A DNA stretch of 64,000 bases from Congregibacter variabilis (GTDB lineage Bacteria > Pseudomonadota > Gammaproteobacteria > Pseudomonadales > Halieaceae). Below the pieces are notes generated by a model. It saw nothing but the letters and a program-made list of their open reading frames with translations, made no database searches and was not told where the DNA came from. Shown one piece after another: positions 34,128-43,767 of the stretch. The stretch covers positions 2,542,001 through 2,606,000 of the forward strand of contig NZ_CP136864.1 of the NCBI RefSeq assembly GCF_045689235.1. Direction: 5' to 3'. Position numbers and translations under genes: made by a program. How positions within the stretch are numbered: the stretch's first letter is position 1; the number at the start of each line of letters is the position of its first letter.

Positions 34128-35300
34128 TCATTCTTGACGAGCGCGCTCTTCCAGCACTGCCACCGCAGGAAGCTCCTTCCCCTCAACATACTCCAGAAAG
34201 GCACCACCTCCGGTAGATATATAGGACACTTTGTCGGCTATCCCAAACTTATCAATCGCGGCGAGGGTGTCGCCACCCCCAGCAAGAGAAAATGCGACGC
34301 TGTCCGCAATTGCCTTCGCCAAAGCCTCGGTGCCACCGGCAAAGTTGTCGAATTCAAATACACCCACGGGACCATTCCAGAGAATAGTGCCGGCTTCTTT
34401 TAACAAAGCGGCCATGGCTGCAGCAGACTGTGGCCCGATATCAAGAATCATATCCTCATCACCTACCGCATCCACAGAGCAGGTCCGCGGGACCGCATCT
34501 TCGGCAAACTCAGCCGCAGTGACCACATCGATCGGTAGAGGAATATGTGTCTTGGCCCCAATACGGCGAGCTTCCTCTAAAAGCTCATGCTCACACAGCG
34601 ATTTACCGACCGGATGACCCGCGGCAGCAAGAAAGGTGTTGGCAATTCCACCCCCGACAATGAGCTGATCAACCTTATCTGACAGAGAATCGAGGACCTG
34701 AAGCTTGGTTGAGACTTTGGACCCTCCGACAATAGCGACCATAGGCCGTGCAGGGTTCGCCAGAGCCTTTTCCAGAGCTTCAAGTTCGCCCGCCAACAGC
34801 GGTCCGGCGCAGGCTTGCGGTGCAAAGCGGGCCACACCGTGGGTCGACGCCTGGGCGCGATGTGCGGTACCGAAGGCATCCATCACAAACACATCACACA
34901 AGGCTGCGTAGGCCCTGGCAAGGGTATCTTCGTTTTTCTTTTCGCCGACGTTAAAGCGTACGTTCTCTAACAGCACCACCTCTCCGTCAGCGACGGTAAC
35001 GCCATCTTGCCAGTCAGCCACCAGGCGCACGGGCAACTCAAGCAGGCTACTCATATGTTTTGCCACCGGCTCCAAAGAGAACTGTTGATCAAACTCACCC
35101 TCTACAGGTCGGCCCAGGTGCGACATCAGGATCACGCGAGCACCGGCTGCCAGAGCCTGTCGAATAGTAGGCAGGGCAGCGCGAATACGCGCATCTGAGC
35201 CAACACGTTCGTTCTTTATTGGAACGTTAAGGTCTTCGCGAATAAGCACCCGCTGCCCGGTGAGCTCAAGCTCACTCATTCGCTGCACTGCAAGACTCAT
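34128..35300 (-). CDS. pgk: Phosphoglycerate kinase
   Basis: 390 residues. It transfers phosphate between 1,3-bisphosphoglycerate and ADP. Family signature RVLIREDLNVPI near the N-terminus, substrate region LMSHLGRPVEGEFD, hinge AIVGGSKVSTKLQVLDSL and the C-terminal nucleotide loop AGGGDTLAAIDKFG are intact. It overlaps epd by 4 bp (ATGA), so the two are translationally coupled. Confidence 0.97.
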   Translation of the reverse strand: MSLAVQRMSELELTGQRVLIREDLNVPIKNERVGSDARIRAALPTIRQALAAGARVILMSHLGRPVEGEFDQQFSLEPVAKHMSSLLELPVRLVADWQDGVTVADGEVVLLENVRFNVGEKKNEDTLARAYAALCDVFVMDAFGTAHRAQASTHGVARFAPQACAGPLLAGELEALEKALANPARPMVAIVGGSKVSTKLQVLDSLSDKVDQLIVGGGIANTFLAAAGHPVGKSLCEHELLEEARRIGAKTHIPLPIDVVTAAEFAEDAVPRTCSVDAVGDEDMILDIGPQSAAAMAALLKEAGTILWNGPVGVFEFDNFAGGTEALAKAIADSVAFSLAGGGDTLAAIDKFGIADKVSYISTGGGAFLEYVEGKELPAVAVLEERARQE

Positions 35301-36328
35301 GTGTTTGCCTCCTCGGCAGATAGCTCTGACCAGTAACGCGCTACATCCAACATTCGATTAGCGTAGCCCCATTCGTTGTCAAACCAGGTAAGTACTTTAA
35401 CTAAACGTTTACCGCTAACGCGGGTCTGGCAGGCATCAATAATACTGGAGCGACTGTCACGGTTGAAATCGCAGGACGCAAGCGGCTCTTCGGTATAGCC
35501 CAGCACGCCTTTAAAACTGCTGGCCGCAGCATCAGACAACGCTCGATTTACATCGCTCACACTCACGTCCTGTCGGGTAACTATGGTCAGATCCATGGCG
35601 GATACATTGAGCGTGGGCACCCGCAGTGCCTGAGCCGTAAAGCGTCCAGACAAATCGGGCAGGATTCGCTCAACACCCAGCGCAAGACCGGTATCTACCG
35701 GGATGATGGACTGCCCCGCAGCACGGGTCTTTCTCAAATCTGTGTTGTGGTATGCATCCAGAACCGGCTGATCATTCATGGCTGAGTGAATCGTCGTAAT
35801 TGTGCCGTAATCAATGCCAAACGCCGCGTTCAGGGCCGCAATCACCGGGACGATCCCATTGGTCGTGCAAGAGGCCGCGGACACAATGCGATGCCGGGCC
35901 TGCAGGCTTTCATGGTTCACGCCATAGACAACAGTCGCATCCACATCCGGTTCTGCTGGCTGAGAAAACAGTACCCGCCGCGCTCCGACGCCCAGATGTT
36001 GCTCGGCGGTGAGGCGGTCAGAGAAGGCACCGGAACACTCAAGGAGCATATCAACGCCAATACCTCTCCAATCAAGACAAGCGACATCCGGCTCCCGCAG
36101 AAGAACCTTTTGCTGCCCGTTGATAAGCAACTGATCGCCGCGCAGCTCTACCGTTCCCGGAAACCGTCCATGGGTAGAGTCGTAACGGGTCAGGTGGGCA
36201 ACGGTTGTCGCGTCCGCCAGTTCATTGATTGCCACCACCTGCACGGCATCACGATGCGGACTCTCCTGCAGCGCACGCAGCAGGGTTCGACCGATGCGTC
36301 CATAACCATTGATGGCAACTCTGAGCAT
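35297..36328 (-). CDS. epd: Erythrose-4-phosphate / glyceraldehyde-3-phosphate dehydrogenase
   Basis: 343 residues. NAD motif INGYGRIGRTLLRAL at the N-terminus and catalytic Cys in SAASCTTNGIVPV. Position between tkt and pgk and the segments TIHSAMNDQPVLDAYH and RAAGQSIIPVDTGLALG are typical of Epd, which makes 4-phosphoerythronate for pyridoxal phosphate synthesis. GAPDH activity is also possible. The residue after SCTTN is Gly, not the Cys usual in both enzymes. It ends overlapping pgk by 4 bp. Confidence 0.9.
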   Translation of the reverse strand: MLRVAINGYGRIGRTLLRALQESPHRDAVQVVAINELADATTVAHLTRYDSTHGRFPGTVELRGDQLLINGQQKVLLREPDVACLDWRGIGVDMLLECSGAFSDRLTAEQHLGVGARRVLFSQPAEPDVDATVVYGVNHESLQARHRIVSAASCTTNGIVPVIAALNAAFGIDYGTITTIHSAMNDQPVLDAYHNTDLRKTRAAGQSIIPVDTGLALGVERILPDLSGRFTAQALRVPTLNVSAMDLTIVTRQDVSVSDVNRALSDAAASSFKGVLGYTEEPLASCDFNRDSRSSIIDACQTRVSGKRLVKVLTWFDNEWGYANRMLDVARYWSELSAEEANT

Positions 36329-36332
36329 GGGC

Positions 36333-38330
36333 TTATATGGCTTCCAGCACCTCGGAAACTACGGCGGCGACGTTATCCACAGTAAATCCGAACTGCTCAA
36401 ACAGCTCATTGGCCGGCGCGGATTCGCCAAAGGTACTCATACCGACGATACGCCCATCAAGGCCCACATATTTGTGCCAGTAATCGACGTGCGCAGCTTC
36501 TACGGCAACCCGCGCCAGGCAATCACTGGGAAGCACTGACTCTCGGTAGCCTGCATCCTGCTGCTCGAAAACCTCGGGGCAGGGCATGGAGACCACGCGG
36601 ATCGCGCGATCTGCCAACGCCTCGGCGGCCTGCATCGCCAGCCCAACCTCAGAACCTGTGGCAATAATGATCGCCTCTGGAGTACCGGCGCAGTCACGCA
36701 GTACATAAGCGCCGCGTGCCACGTTCACCAACTGCTCTGCGCTTCGCTCCTGATGCGGCAAGCCCTGCCTGGAGAATACAAGGGCTGACGGTCCGTCCTG
36801 GCGCTCTACGGCTGACTTCCAGCAAACCGCCGACTCAACCGCATCGCAGGGCCGCCAGGTGTTAAGGCCAGGGGTGGCGCGAAGGGCGGTGAGCTGCTCC
36901 ACCGGCTGGTGCGTAGGGCCATCTTCACCGAGGCCAATAGAGTCGTGGGTGTACACAAATATGCAGCGCTGGCGCATAAGCGCCGCCATACGAACGGCGT
37001 TGCGGGCATACTCCATAAATATAAGGAACGTCGCACCGTAGGGGATAAAACCACCGTGCAGGGCGATGCCGTTCATAATCGCGGACATACCAAATTCGCG
37101 AACGCCATAATAAATGTAGTTACCCGCGGCATCGTCCGCACTCAGACCTTGGGATCCAGACCAAAGAGTCAAATTGGAACCCGCCAGGTCTGCAGAGCCA
37201 CCCATGAACTCCGGAAGCATAGGACCGAGGGCATTGATGGCGTTTTGAGAAGCTTTTCGAGACGCGATGGTTTCGCCTTTGGCCTGACACTGCTCCACAT
37301 AAGCCTGAGCATTAGCTGCAAAGTCTTGGGGCAACTGGCCGGATAGTCTACGAGTCAATTCTGCGGCCAAGTCCGGGTATTCGGCTCGATATGCATCCAT
37401 CATCGCGTTCCAGCTGGCTTCATGCTCAGCACCTGTCGTCTTGGCATCCCATCCTGCGTAAATGTCGTCGGGGATGACGAAGGCCGGATGCTCCCACCCA
37501 ATGGCGGCGCGGGTTGCCGCGATTTCGTCCGCACCCAAAGGTGCTCCGTGCGTCGCTGCCGTGCCCTGCTTGTTTGGCGAGCCTTTACCGATCACCGTTC
37601 GACAGCAAATCAGTGTCGGACGAGAACTGTCAGCCCGCGCCGCCTCGGTCGCGGCTTTGATCGCCGCCGAATCATGACCATCGACCCCCGCGATTACCTG
37701 CCAGCCATAGGCCTCGAAGCGCTTGGGAGTGTCATCAGAGAACCAGCCCGCTACATCTCCGTCGATAGAGATGCCGTTATCATCGTAATAGGCGATGAGT
37801 TTTCCAAGGCCCAAAGTGCCGGCAAGCGAGCATACCTCGTGGGAAATACCTTCCATCAGGCAGCCATCTCCTACGAATGCGTAGGTAAAGTGGTCGATCA
37901 CCTCATGATCGCCTCGGTTGAACTGTGCGGCGAGGGCCTTCTCGGCGATCGCCATACCAACCGCATTACTGATGCCCTGACCCAGGGGACCCGTAGTGGT
38001 TTCTATGCCTGGCGCATAGCCGTACTCAGGATGACCCGGCGTTTTGCTGTGGAGTTGGCGGAAGTTCTTCAACTCCGCCATGGGCAGATCGTAACCGGTG
38101 AGATGCAGCAGTGAATAAATGAGCATGGAGCCGTGCCCGTTGGACAGCACAAAGCGGTCACGGTTGGGCCAATCGGGGTTTTGCGGGTTATGACGCATAA
38201 ACCCGTTCCAAAGTACTTCGGCGATGTCCGCCATGCCCATGGGGGCGCCGGGATGGCCGCTGTTGGCCTGCTGTACAGCATCCATGGAAAGGGCGCGAAT
38301 GGCATTCGCGAGATCTGTTTTGCTGGGCAT
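36333..38330 (-). CDS. tkt: Transketolase
   Basis: 665 residues. It transfers two-carbon units between sugar phosphates using thiamine diphosphate. Motifs: NSGHPGAPMGMADIA at the N-terminus, the ThDP motif GDGCLMEGISHE continuing to YYDDNGISIDG, and the central FGMSAIMNGIALHGG and DSIGLGEDGPTHQPVEQL segments. It is the first gene of tkt-epd-pgk-fba with 4 bp to epd. Its upstream region is shared with the divergent methyl-cycle operon. Confidence 0.97.
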   Translation of the reverse strand: MPSKTDLANAIRALSMDAVQQANSGHPGAPMGMADIAEVLWNGFMRHNPQNPDWPNRDRFVLSNGHGSMLIYSLLHLTGYDLPMAELKNFRQLHSKTPGHPEYGYAPGIETTTGPLGQGISNAVGMAIAEKALAAQFNRGDHEVIDHFTYAFVGDGCLMEGISHEVCSLAGTLGLGKLIAYYDDNGISIDGDVAGWFSDDTPKRFEAYGWQVIAGVDGHDSAAIKAATEAARADSSRPTLICCRTVIGKGSPNKQGTAATHGAPLGADEIAATRAAIGWEHPAFVIPDDIYAGWDAKTTGAEHEASWNAMMDAYRAEYPDLAAELTRRLSGQLPQDFAANAQAYVEQCQAKGETIASRKASQNAINALGPMLPEFMGGSADLAGSNLTLWSGSQGLSADDAAGNYIYYGVREFGMSAIMNGIALHGGFIPYGATFLIFMEYARNAVRMAALMRQRCIFVYTHDSIGLGEDGPTHQPVEQLTALRATPGLNTWRPCDAVESAVCWKSAVERQDGPSALVFSRQGLPHQERSAEQLVNVARGAYVLRDCAGTPEAIIIATGSEVGLAMQAAEALADRAIRVVSMPCPEVFEQQDAGYRESVLPSDCLARVAVEAAHVDYWHKYVGLDGRIVGMSTFGESAPANELFEQFGFTVDNVAAVVSEVLEAI

Positions 38331-38426
38331 GATGGTTCCTGAGGAGTAATCGCGGGGCGCGCATTATCGGGCAAGCGGCGCCGAGGGTAAACAATCACGG
38401 CCGGCTGCGGCAAAATGCACACCCTG

Positions 38427-38456
38427 AATCTATATCAAAATTCCTTGATATAGATT
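38427..38456 (+). promoter_or_regulatory. Operator of the methyl-cycle operon, overlapping its promoter
   Basis: A perfect 12-bp inverted repeat, AATCTATATCAA-(6)-TTGATATAGATT. It overlaps the likely -35 box TTGATA (38445-38450); after 16 bases comes TACACT (38467-38472) as -10. The ATATCAA half-site resembles ArsR-family operators, and the first gene encodes an ArsR-methyltransferase fusion, so this is probably its own repressor site. Binding would block RNA polymerase directly. Confidence 0.75.
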
Positions 38457-38481
38457 TTTTTGCTGCTACACTGCGCGCGCT

Positions 38482-39483
38482 ATGAATTCTGTCGTGTCTA
38501 CAAATCTGCCCCTGGACGCAGCGCCTGACGCCCAAGCTGTGCTTGCGGGTCTGTGTAAGGCTGCTGCAGACAGCTTGCGTTTGCGCGTACTGCGAATTTT
38601 GCGACACGATGCCATGGATGTGTCGGAGCTGTGCACCGTGCTCGACGTTCGTCAGCCTGCGCTGAGTCACCACCTTAAGCTCATGAGCGCCGCCGGGCTG
38701 CTCAGCAGTCAAAGGGACGGCAATCACATTTTTTACCGCCGTCGCGAATTCGCCGGGGATGAGCCCTTCGCGGCACTGCAGCAATCGCTACTGGCCGCAG
38801 CGGACACGCTGGACCTTGATGATGCCGAAGAAGCGCGGCGGCGGGATCTGCAGCGTCAGCGGGAACAAAACTCCCGAGATTTCTTTACTAACAATGCCGC
38901 ACGATTCCGCGAACAGCAGGACCTCATTGCAGCTCCCGAGCGTTATGCGGCAGCAGTGAACGGCCTGCTCGATGCACTTCCCGTAGCTACGCAGTCCACG
39001 GCGCTGGAGGTCGGACCCGGTGAGGGCTGGCTGCTTCCGCGGCTGAGTGCACAATTTGAACGTGTTATTGCGTTAGACAACGCCCCGGCCATGCTGGAGA
39101 CCGCACGATCGGCAGCTCAAAAGTTGAGCAATGTTGAATTCCTTCTGGGCGATACCAGCCATAGCGCGCTGAAATCCCTGAAGGCTGACTTAATCGTCAT
39201 AAACATGGTGCTGCATCACACCCCGGACCCCGCCGCCACCTTGCGCGAAGCCGCCAGCGCCCTGGCACCCGGCGGTGCCCTTCTAGTCACAGAGCTTTGC
39301 GAGCATCGACAGGGCTGGACTCGGGAAAACTGCGGCGACCTATGGCTGGGCTTCGCACCAGAAATGATTCAGGACTGGGCAATATCTGCTGGCCTGCAAG
39401 AACTGACCGGCAGCTATCTGGGTCAGCGCAATGGATTCAAACTTCAACTGCGCCTCTTTGGCGCGGCGAAAATTACATCTTAG
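38482..39483 (+). CDS. sahR: ArsR-family regulator fused to a SAM-dependent methyltransferase domain
   Basis: 333 residues. An N-terminal winged-helix ArsR domain (about 18-95, recognition region RQPALSHHLKLMSAAGLL) is joined to a class I methyltransferase-like domain (about 155-330) with the SAM/SAH loop ALEVGPGEGWLLPRL. This matches SahR, which senses S-adenosylhomocysteine through that domain and represses methionine-cycle genes. It heads an operon with metK, ahcY and metF. The name is inferred from domain layout and context. The predicted transcript starts only about two or three bases before the ATG, and no ribosome site is present. Confidence 0.85.
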   Translation: MNSVVSTNLPLDAAPDAQAVLAGLCKAAADSLRLRVLRILRHDAMDVSELCTVLDVRQPALSHHLKLMSAAGLLSSQRDGNHIFYRRREFAGDEPFAALQQSLLAAADTLDLDDAEEARRRDLQRQREQNSRDFFTNNAARFREQQDLIAAPERYAAAVNGLLDALPVATQSTALEVGPGEGWLLPRLSAQFERVIALDNAPAMLETARSAAQKLSNVEFLLGDTSHSALKSLKADLIVINMVLHHTPDPAATLREAASALAPGGALLVTELCEHRQGWTRENCGDLWLGFAPEMIQDWAISAGLQELTGSYLGQRNGFKLQLRLFGAAKITS

Positions 39484-39502
39484 ATCGGTATAAGGACAAA
39501 AC

Positions 39503-40657
39503 ATGAGCGAATACGGCATCTTTACCTCGGAGTCAGTCTCCGAGGGGCACCCGGACAAAATGGCGGACCAAATCTCCGACGCGGTTCTGGACCACATTCT
39601 TACTGATGACCCCGATGCACGCGTAGCCGTGGAAACACTGGTCAAGACCGGCATGGTCGTCGTAGCGGGCGAAGTCACCACCAGCACTTATGTTGATCTT
39701 GAAGAAATCGTTCGCGACGTTGTTCTGGACATTGGCTACAACAGCTCAGACGTTGGTTTTGATGGCGCCTCCTGCGCAGTACTCAATGCCATCGGCAAGC
39801 AGTCCCACGACATCGCCATGGGCGTCGATGAAGACGAGAGTAAAGAGCAGGGCGCCGGCGACCAGGGTCTGATGTTTGGCTATGCGAGCAACGAAACCGA
39901 CGTTCTGATGCCTGCACCGATCTACTACTCGCATCTGTTGGTTCAACGTCAGGCTGAACTGCGCAAAAACGGCACGCTGCCCTGGCTGCGTCCCGACGCC
40001 AAAAGCCAGGTCACTCTGCGCTACGACAACGGCAAGCCTGTTGCCATTGATGCCGTTGTCTTATCAACCCAGCACGACGCAGAGATCTCACAGCCAGACA
40101 TTCGTGAAGCGGTGATGGAAATGATCATCCAGGAAGTTCTGCCCGGCGAATGGCTGCACGCAGACACCCGTTACCACATTAACCCCACGGGCCAGTTCAT
40201 CATTGGCGGACCTGTCGGCGATTGCGGACTTACGGGACGCAAAATCATTGTTGATACCTACGGCGGCATGGCCCGTCACGGTGGCGGCGCTTTCTCGGGC
40301 AAAGACCCATCCAAAGTCGATCGCTCTGCGGCCTACGCCGGGCGCTACGTTGCCAAGAATATCGTTGCCGCGGGTCTGGCAGACCGCTGCGAAATCCAGG
40401 TCTCTTACGCCATCGGCGTTGCCGAGCCTACCTCGATCTCCATCAACACCTTCGGTACCGGTCGCATTGATGACGCAAAGATTGTTGACCTGGTGCGCGA
40501 GCATTTTGATCTGCGACCCAAGGGCCTCATCGAGATGCTGGACCTGAAGCGTCCCATTTACCGCGCCACAGCGGCCTACGGACACTTTGGTCGCGAAGAG
40601 CCGAACTTTACCTGGGAACGTACTGATAGAGCAGACGCACTTAAAGCAGCGCTTTGA
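39503..40657 (+). CDS. metK: S-adenosylmethionine synthetase
   Basis: 384 residues. It makes SAM from methionine and ATP. Motifs: SEGHPDKMADQISDAVLDHIL at the N-terminus, the hexapeptide region GAGDQGLMFGYA, and the Gly-rich GGGAFSGKDPSKVDRSAAY segment. It begins 19 bp after the regulator gene with AGGA upstream and precedes ahcY in the SAM-cycle operon. Confidence 0.98.
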   Translation: MSEYGIFTSESVSEGHPDKMADQISDAVLDHILTDDPDARVAVETLVKTGMVVVAGEVTTSTYVDLEEIVRDVVLDIGYNSSDVGFDGASCAVLNAIGKQSHDIAMGVDEDESKEQGAGDQGLMFGYASNETDVLMPAPIYYSHLLVQRQAELRKNGTLPWLRPDAKSQVTLRYDNGKPVAIDAVVLSTQHDAEISQPDIREAVMEMIIQEVLPGEWLHADTRYHINPTGQFIIGGPVGDCGLTGRKIIVDTYGGMARHGGGAFSGKDPSKVDRSAAYAGRYVAKNIVAAGLADRCEIQVSYAIGVAEPTSISINTFGTGRIDDAKIVDLVREHFDLRPKGLIEMLDLKRPIYRATAAYGHFGREEPNFTWERTDRADALKAAL

Positions 40658-40722
40658 GCAGCCAATACGTCCAGACCCATATCACGCACACACATTTTTA
40701 AAGTAACAACTGGGAGCACCAC

Positions 40723-42114
40723 ATGAGCACCGTAACCAAGTTAGACAACACCCCCGACTACCGCGTCGCCGACATCAGCCTTGCCGACTGGGGCCGCCGC
40801 GAGCTGGAAATCGCCGAAGGCGAAATGCCGGCGCTGATGGCTTTGCGCGAGCAGTATGGCGACAGCAAGCCTCTGGCAGGCGCCAAGATTCTTGGCTGTA
40901 TCCACATGACTATTCAGACGGGCGTATTGATCGAAACGTTGAACCACCTCGGTGCTGAGGTGCGCTGGTCTTCGTGCAACATCTTCTCTACACAGGATCA
41001 TGCGGCGGCGGCGATTGCGGCATCCGGCGTACCGGTTTTTGCCTGGAAAGGTGAGACAGAAGAAGAGTACGAGTGGTGTATCGAGCAGACCATTCTGAAA
41101 GACGGTCAGCCCTGGGACGCTAACATGGTGCTGGACGATGGCGGTGACCTTACTGCAATCTTGCACGATAAATACCCTCAGATGCTTGAGAACATCCACG
41201 GCATTACCGAAGAAACCACCACAGGCGTGCACCGTCTTTATGAGATGCTCGAAGCTGGCACACTCAAAGTACCTTGCGTAAACGTTAACGATTCGGTCAC
41301 CAAATCCAAGAACGACAACAAGTACGGCTGCCGTCACAGCCTGAACGACGCCATCAAGCGCGCCACAGACCACCTGCTGTCCGGTAAACGTGCACTGGTT
41401 ATCGGTTATGGCGATGTAGGCAAAGGCTCTGCGCAGTCTCTGCGCCAGGAAGGCATGATTGTCCGCGTTACCGAAGTCGATCCTATCTGCGCGATGCAGG
41501 CTTGCATGGATGGTTACGAAGTCGTCTCACCGTATATCGATGGTGTTGATGATGGCACGGATGCCTGCATCAACCGTGACTTGCTGCAAAAAACTGATCT
41601 GCTGGTAACTACCACTGGTAACTACAACGTATGTAACGCTCGTATGTTGGCTGCGCTCAAAAGCGCCGCGCTGGTTTGCAACATCGGCCACTTCGACAAC
41701 GAAATCGACACGGCTTTTATGCGTCGCGAGTGGCACTGGGAAGAAATCAAGCCACAGGTACACAAGGTGTACCGTGATCAGGCCAGCAACGACCACCTCA
41801 TCCTTCTTTCCGAAGGTCGGCTGGTTAACCTGGGTAATGCGACAGGTCACCCCTCACGCATCATGGACGGTTCGTTTGCCAACCAGGTACTGGCTCAGGT
41901 CTATCTCTTTGAGCGTCGTTTTGCCGACCTTGAAGACAACATGAAGCCCTCCGCAGTGAAGGTTGAAGTGCTGCCCAAGAAACTCGACGAAGAAGTTGCC
42001 GCACACATGGTGGCAGGCTTCGGCGGCGTGGTAACCAAGCTCACTAAAGAGCAGGCCGACTACATCCACGTATCGGTAGAGGGACCTTTCAAAGGTCAGG
42101 ACTACAAGTACTGA
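40723..42114 (+). CDS. ahcY: S-adenosylhomocysteine hydrolase
   Basis: 463 residues. It splits SAH to adenosine and homocysteine, relieving product inhibition of methyltransferases. NAD-binding motif GYGDVGKGSAQSL, substrate residues in NVNDSVTKSKNDNKYGCRHSLNDAI, and the C-terminal DYIHVSVEGPFKGQDYKY that closes the partner active site are present. A 65-bp gap separates it from metK; no SAH riboswitch was recognised there, in keeping with control by the upstream operator. Confidence 0.98.
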   Translation: MSTVTKLDNTPDYRVADISLADWGRRELEIAEGEMPALMALREQYGDSKPLAGAKILGCIHMTIQTGVLIETLNHLGAEVRWSSCNIFSTQDHAAAAIAASGVPVFAWKGETEEEYEWCIEQTILKDGQPWDANMVLDDGGDLTAILHDKYPQMLENIHGITEETTTGVHRLYEMLEAGTLKVPCVNVNDSVTKSKNDNKYGCRHSLNDAIKRATDHLLSGKRALVIGYGDVGKGSAQSLRQEGMIVRVTEVDPICAMQACMDGYEVVSPYIDGVDDGTDACINRDLLQKTDLLVTTTGNYNVCNARMLAALKSAALVCNIGHFDNEIDTAFMRREWHWEEIKPQVHKVYRDQASNDHLILLSEGRLVNLGNATGHPSRIMDGSFANQVLAQVYLFERRFADLEDNMKPSAVKVEVLPKKLDEEVAAHMVAGFGGVVTKLTKEQADYIHVSVEGPFKGQDYKY

Positions 42115-42121
42115 GGTCAGC

Positions 42122-42958
42122 ATGAGCAAGTCCGCAGCAATCAGCTTCGAGTACTTCCCGGCCAAGACAGATGCGGGACGCGAGAAGCTGTTGAACGTAA
42201 CCACCCCGGAGTTACAGGCCATAGGTCCCGAGTTTTTCTCGGTGACCTACGGCGCCGGGGGATCAACCCGGGATAACACCCGGGGCATCGTGGAAGGCCT
42301 GAACGCACAGGGCTTGTCTGTGGCGCCACACCTGAGTTTTGGCCTTGATGACGAGGCCACAATCGGGGCCTTGCTTGAGGATTACAAAGCCGCCGGGATT
42401 AATCGTCTGGTGGCACTGCGGGGCGACTTACCTTCGGGCGCCGGAGGCGGTGCTCGACTGGTTTACGCCAATGAACTGGTCGCGTTTATCCGCGAGCGCA
42501 CCGGAGATCACTTCCATATCGAAGTCGCTGCCTATCCGGAGATTCATCCCCAGGCAGAAAGCTATGAAAGCGATGTTCGATACCTCAAGGGCAAGTTCGA
42601 TGCTGGTGCAGATAGTGCTATTACCCAATACTTCTACAACGTAGAGGCTTACTTTTACTTTCTGGATCGCTGCGCTGCGCTGGGCATTGATAAGCCTATT
42701 TATGCCGGGATCATGCCTATAACCAACTATGCCAATCTGGCGAGATTTTCGCGCAACTGCGGTGCAGAGATTCCCCGCTGGATTAGCAAGCGTCTGGAAG
42801 GCTTTGCCGACGATCAGGAAAGCATTCGGGCGTTCGGCATCGATGTAGTGACCCAGTTGTGTCAGACACTTCTGGAAAGTGGCGCACCGGGCATTCATTT
42901 TTACACCATGAACCAAACTCAGCCGACTCTGCAGATCTGCAGAAATCTCGGCCTGTAA
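42122..42958 (+). CDS. metF: Methylenetetrahydrofolate reductase
   Basis: 278 residues. It reduces methylene-THF to methyl-THF for methionine synthesis, with FAD. The N-terminal SFEYFPAKTDAGREKL, the FFSVTYGAGGST motif, the ALRGDLPSG segment and GADSAITQYFYN are characteristic. It begins 7 bp after ahcY and closes the cycle: metK, ahcY and metF serve SAM use and regeneration. Confidence 0.96.
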   Translation: MSKSAAISFEYFPAKTDAGREKLLNVTTPELQAIGPEFFSVTYGAGGSTRDNTRGIVEGLNAQGLSVAPHLSFGLDDEATIGALLEDYKAAGINRLVALRGDLPSGAGGGARLVYANELVAFIRERTGDHFHIEVAAYPEIHPQAESYESDVRYLKGKFDAGADSAITQYFYNVEAYFYFLDRCAALGIDKPIYAGIMPITNYANLARFSRNCGAEIPRWISKRLEGFADDQESIRAFGIDVVTQLCQTLLESGAPGIHFYTMNQTQPTLQICRNLGL

Positions 42959-42971
42959 ACCTGGTCTGGCG

Positions 42972-43709
42972 ATGCTACGCCCACGCTTTTTTACCGCGCA
43001 AGCGCTGAGCGAGGGTGCAAGCATTGTGCTCGAGAAAGAGCCCTCACGGCATATCGCTAAAGCCCTGCGAATGCGGGTCGAGGACTCTCTTTACCTGTTT
43101 GATGGGAGCGGGGCAGAAGCTCAGGCGCAGATCACCGCCGTCGATAAAGACCGCGTGTCGGTGAGCGTTCGCGATCTTTCTGAACCTCCCCGGGAATCTC
43201 CTCTGGATACCGTCCTAATCATCGCCCTGTCCCGAGGCGACCGCATGGACACCATCGTTCAAAAAGCCACCGAGCTTGGCGTCGATGAAGTTTGGCCGAT
43301 GATCAGCGAACGCACTGGCGTTCGTCTTGACGGCGAAAGGCTGGCAAAAAAACGTGACCACTGGGAAAGAGTTGCCATCAGCGCTTGCGAGCAATGCGGA
43401 CGAAACCGACTCCCCGTCATAGCAGCGCCGACCTCTTATGCAGAAACCCTGAGCAAGGCCGCGCAGCACGACGCCACATTGCGCTTGATTCTGCACCCTC
43501 TGGCAAATAACGCAGCACTCCCGACGCAATGCCTGTCACTGATAATGCTGGTAGGGCCGGAAGGTGGATTCAGTGATTCGGAAGTATCCAGCGCCAGCGA
43601 TGCCGGATTTACGGCGTTTCAGCTCGGGCCACGCATCCTTCGCACCGAGACCGCTCCCCTTGTGGGACTCGCCGTGGCGCAGTCCCGTTGGGGCGATTTG
43701 AGCACGTGA
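42972..43709 (+). CDS. rsmE: 16S rRNA m3U1498 methyltransferase
   Basis: 245 residues. SPOUT-class enzyme that methylates U1498 of 16S rRNA. N-terminal PUA-like part (RIAKALRMRV-type pattern HIAKALRMRVEDSLYLFDG), then the knot domain with LIIALSRGDRMDTIVQKATELGV, and the C-terminal LVGPEGGFSDSEV and LGPRILRTETAPL motifs. It starts 13 bp after metF and lies ahead of gshB, a common order. Confidence 0.95.
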   Translation: MLRPRFFTAQALSEGASIVLEKEPSRHIAKALRMRVEDSLYLFDGSGAEAQAQITAVDKDRVSVSVRDLSEPPRESPLDTVLIIALSRGDRMDTIVQKATELGVDEVWPMISERTGVRLDGERLAKKRDHWERVAISACEQCGRNRLPVIAAPTSYAETLSKAAQHDATLRLILHPLANNAALPTQCLSLIMLVGPEGGFSDSEVSSASDAGFTAFQLGPRILRTETAPLVGLAVAQSRWGDLST

Positions 43710-43767
43710 TGCTTGCGGCCATGCAAGGCTTTTCGTAGGGTGGCTCTTTAAACATTGAGATAAGCGC

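Noticed and set aside
38482..39483. Arsenite regulator with arsenite methyltransferase
   Set aside because: There are no ars genes nearby, and the operon contains metK, ahcY and metF, so a SAH/SAM-sensing regulator fits better.
40658..40722. SAH riboswitch ahead of ahcY
   Set aside because: The 65-bp gap has no recognisable aptamer pattern, and a protein operator at the head of the operon explains regulation.
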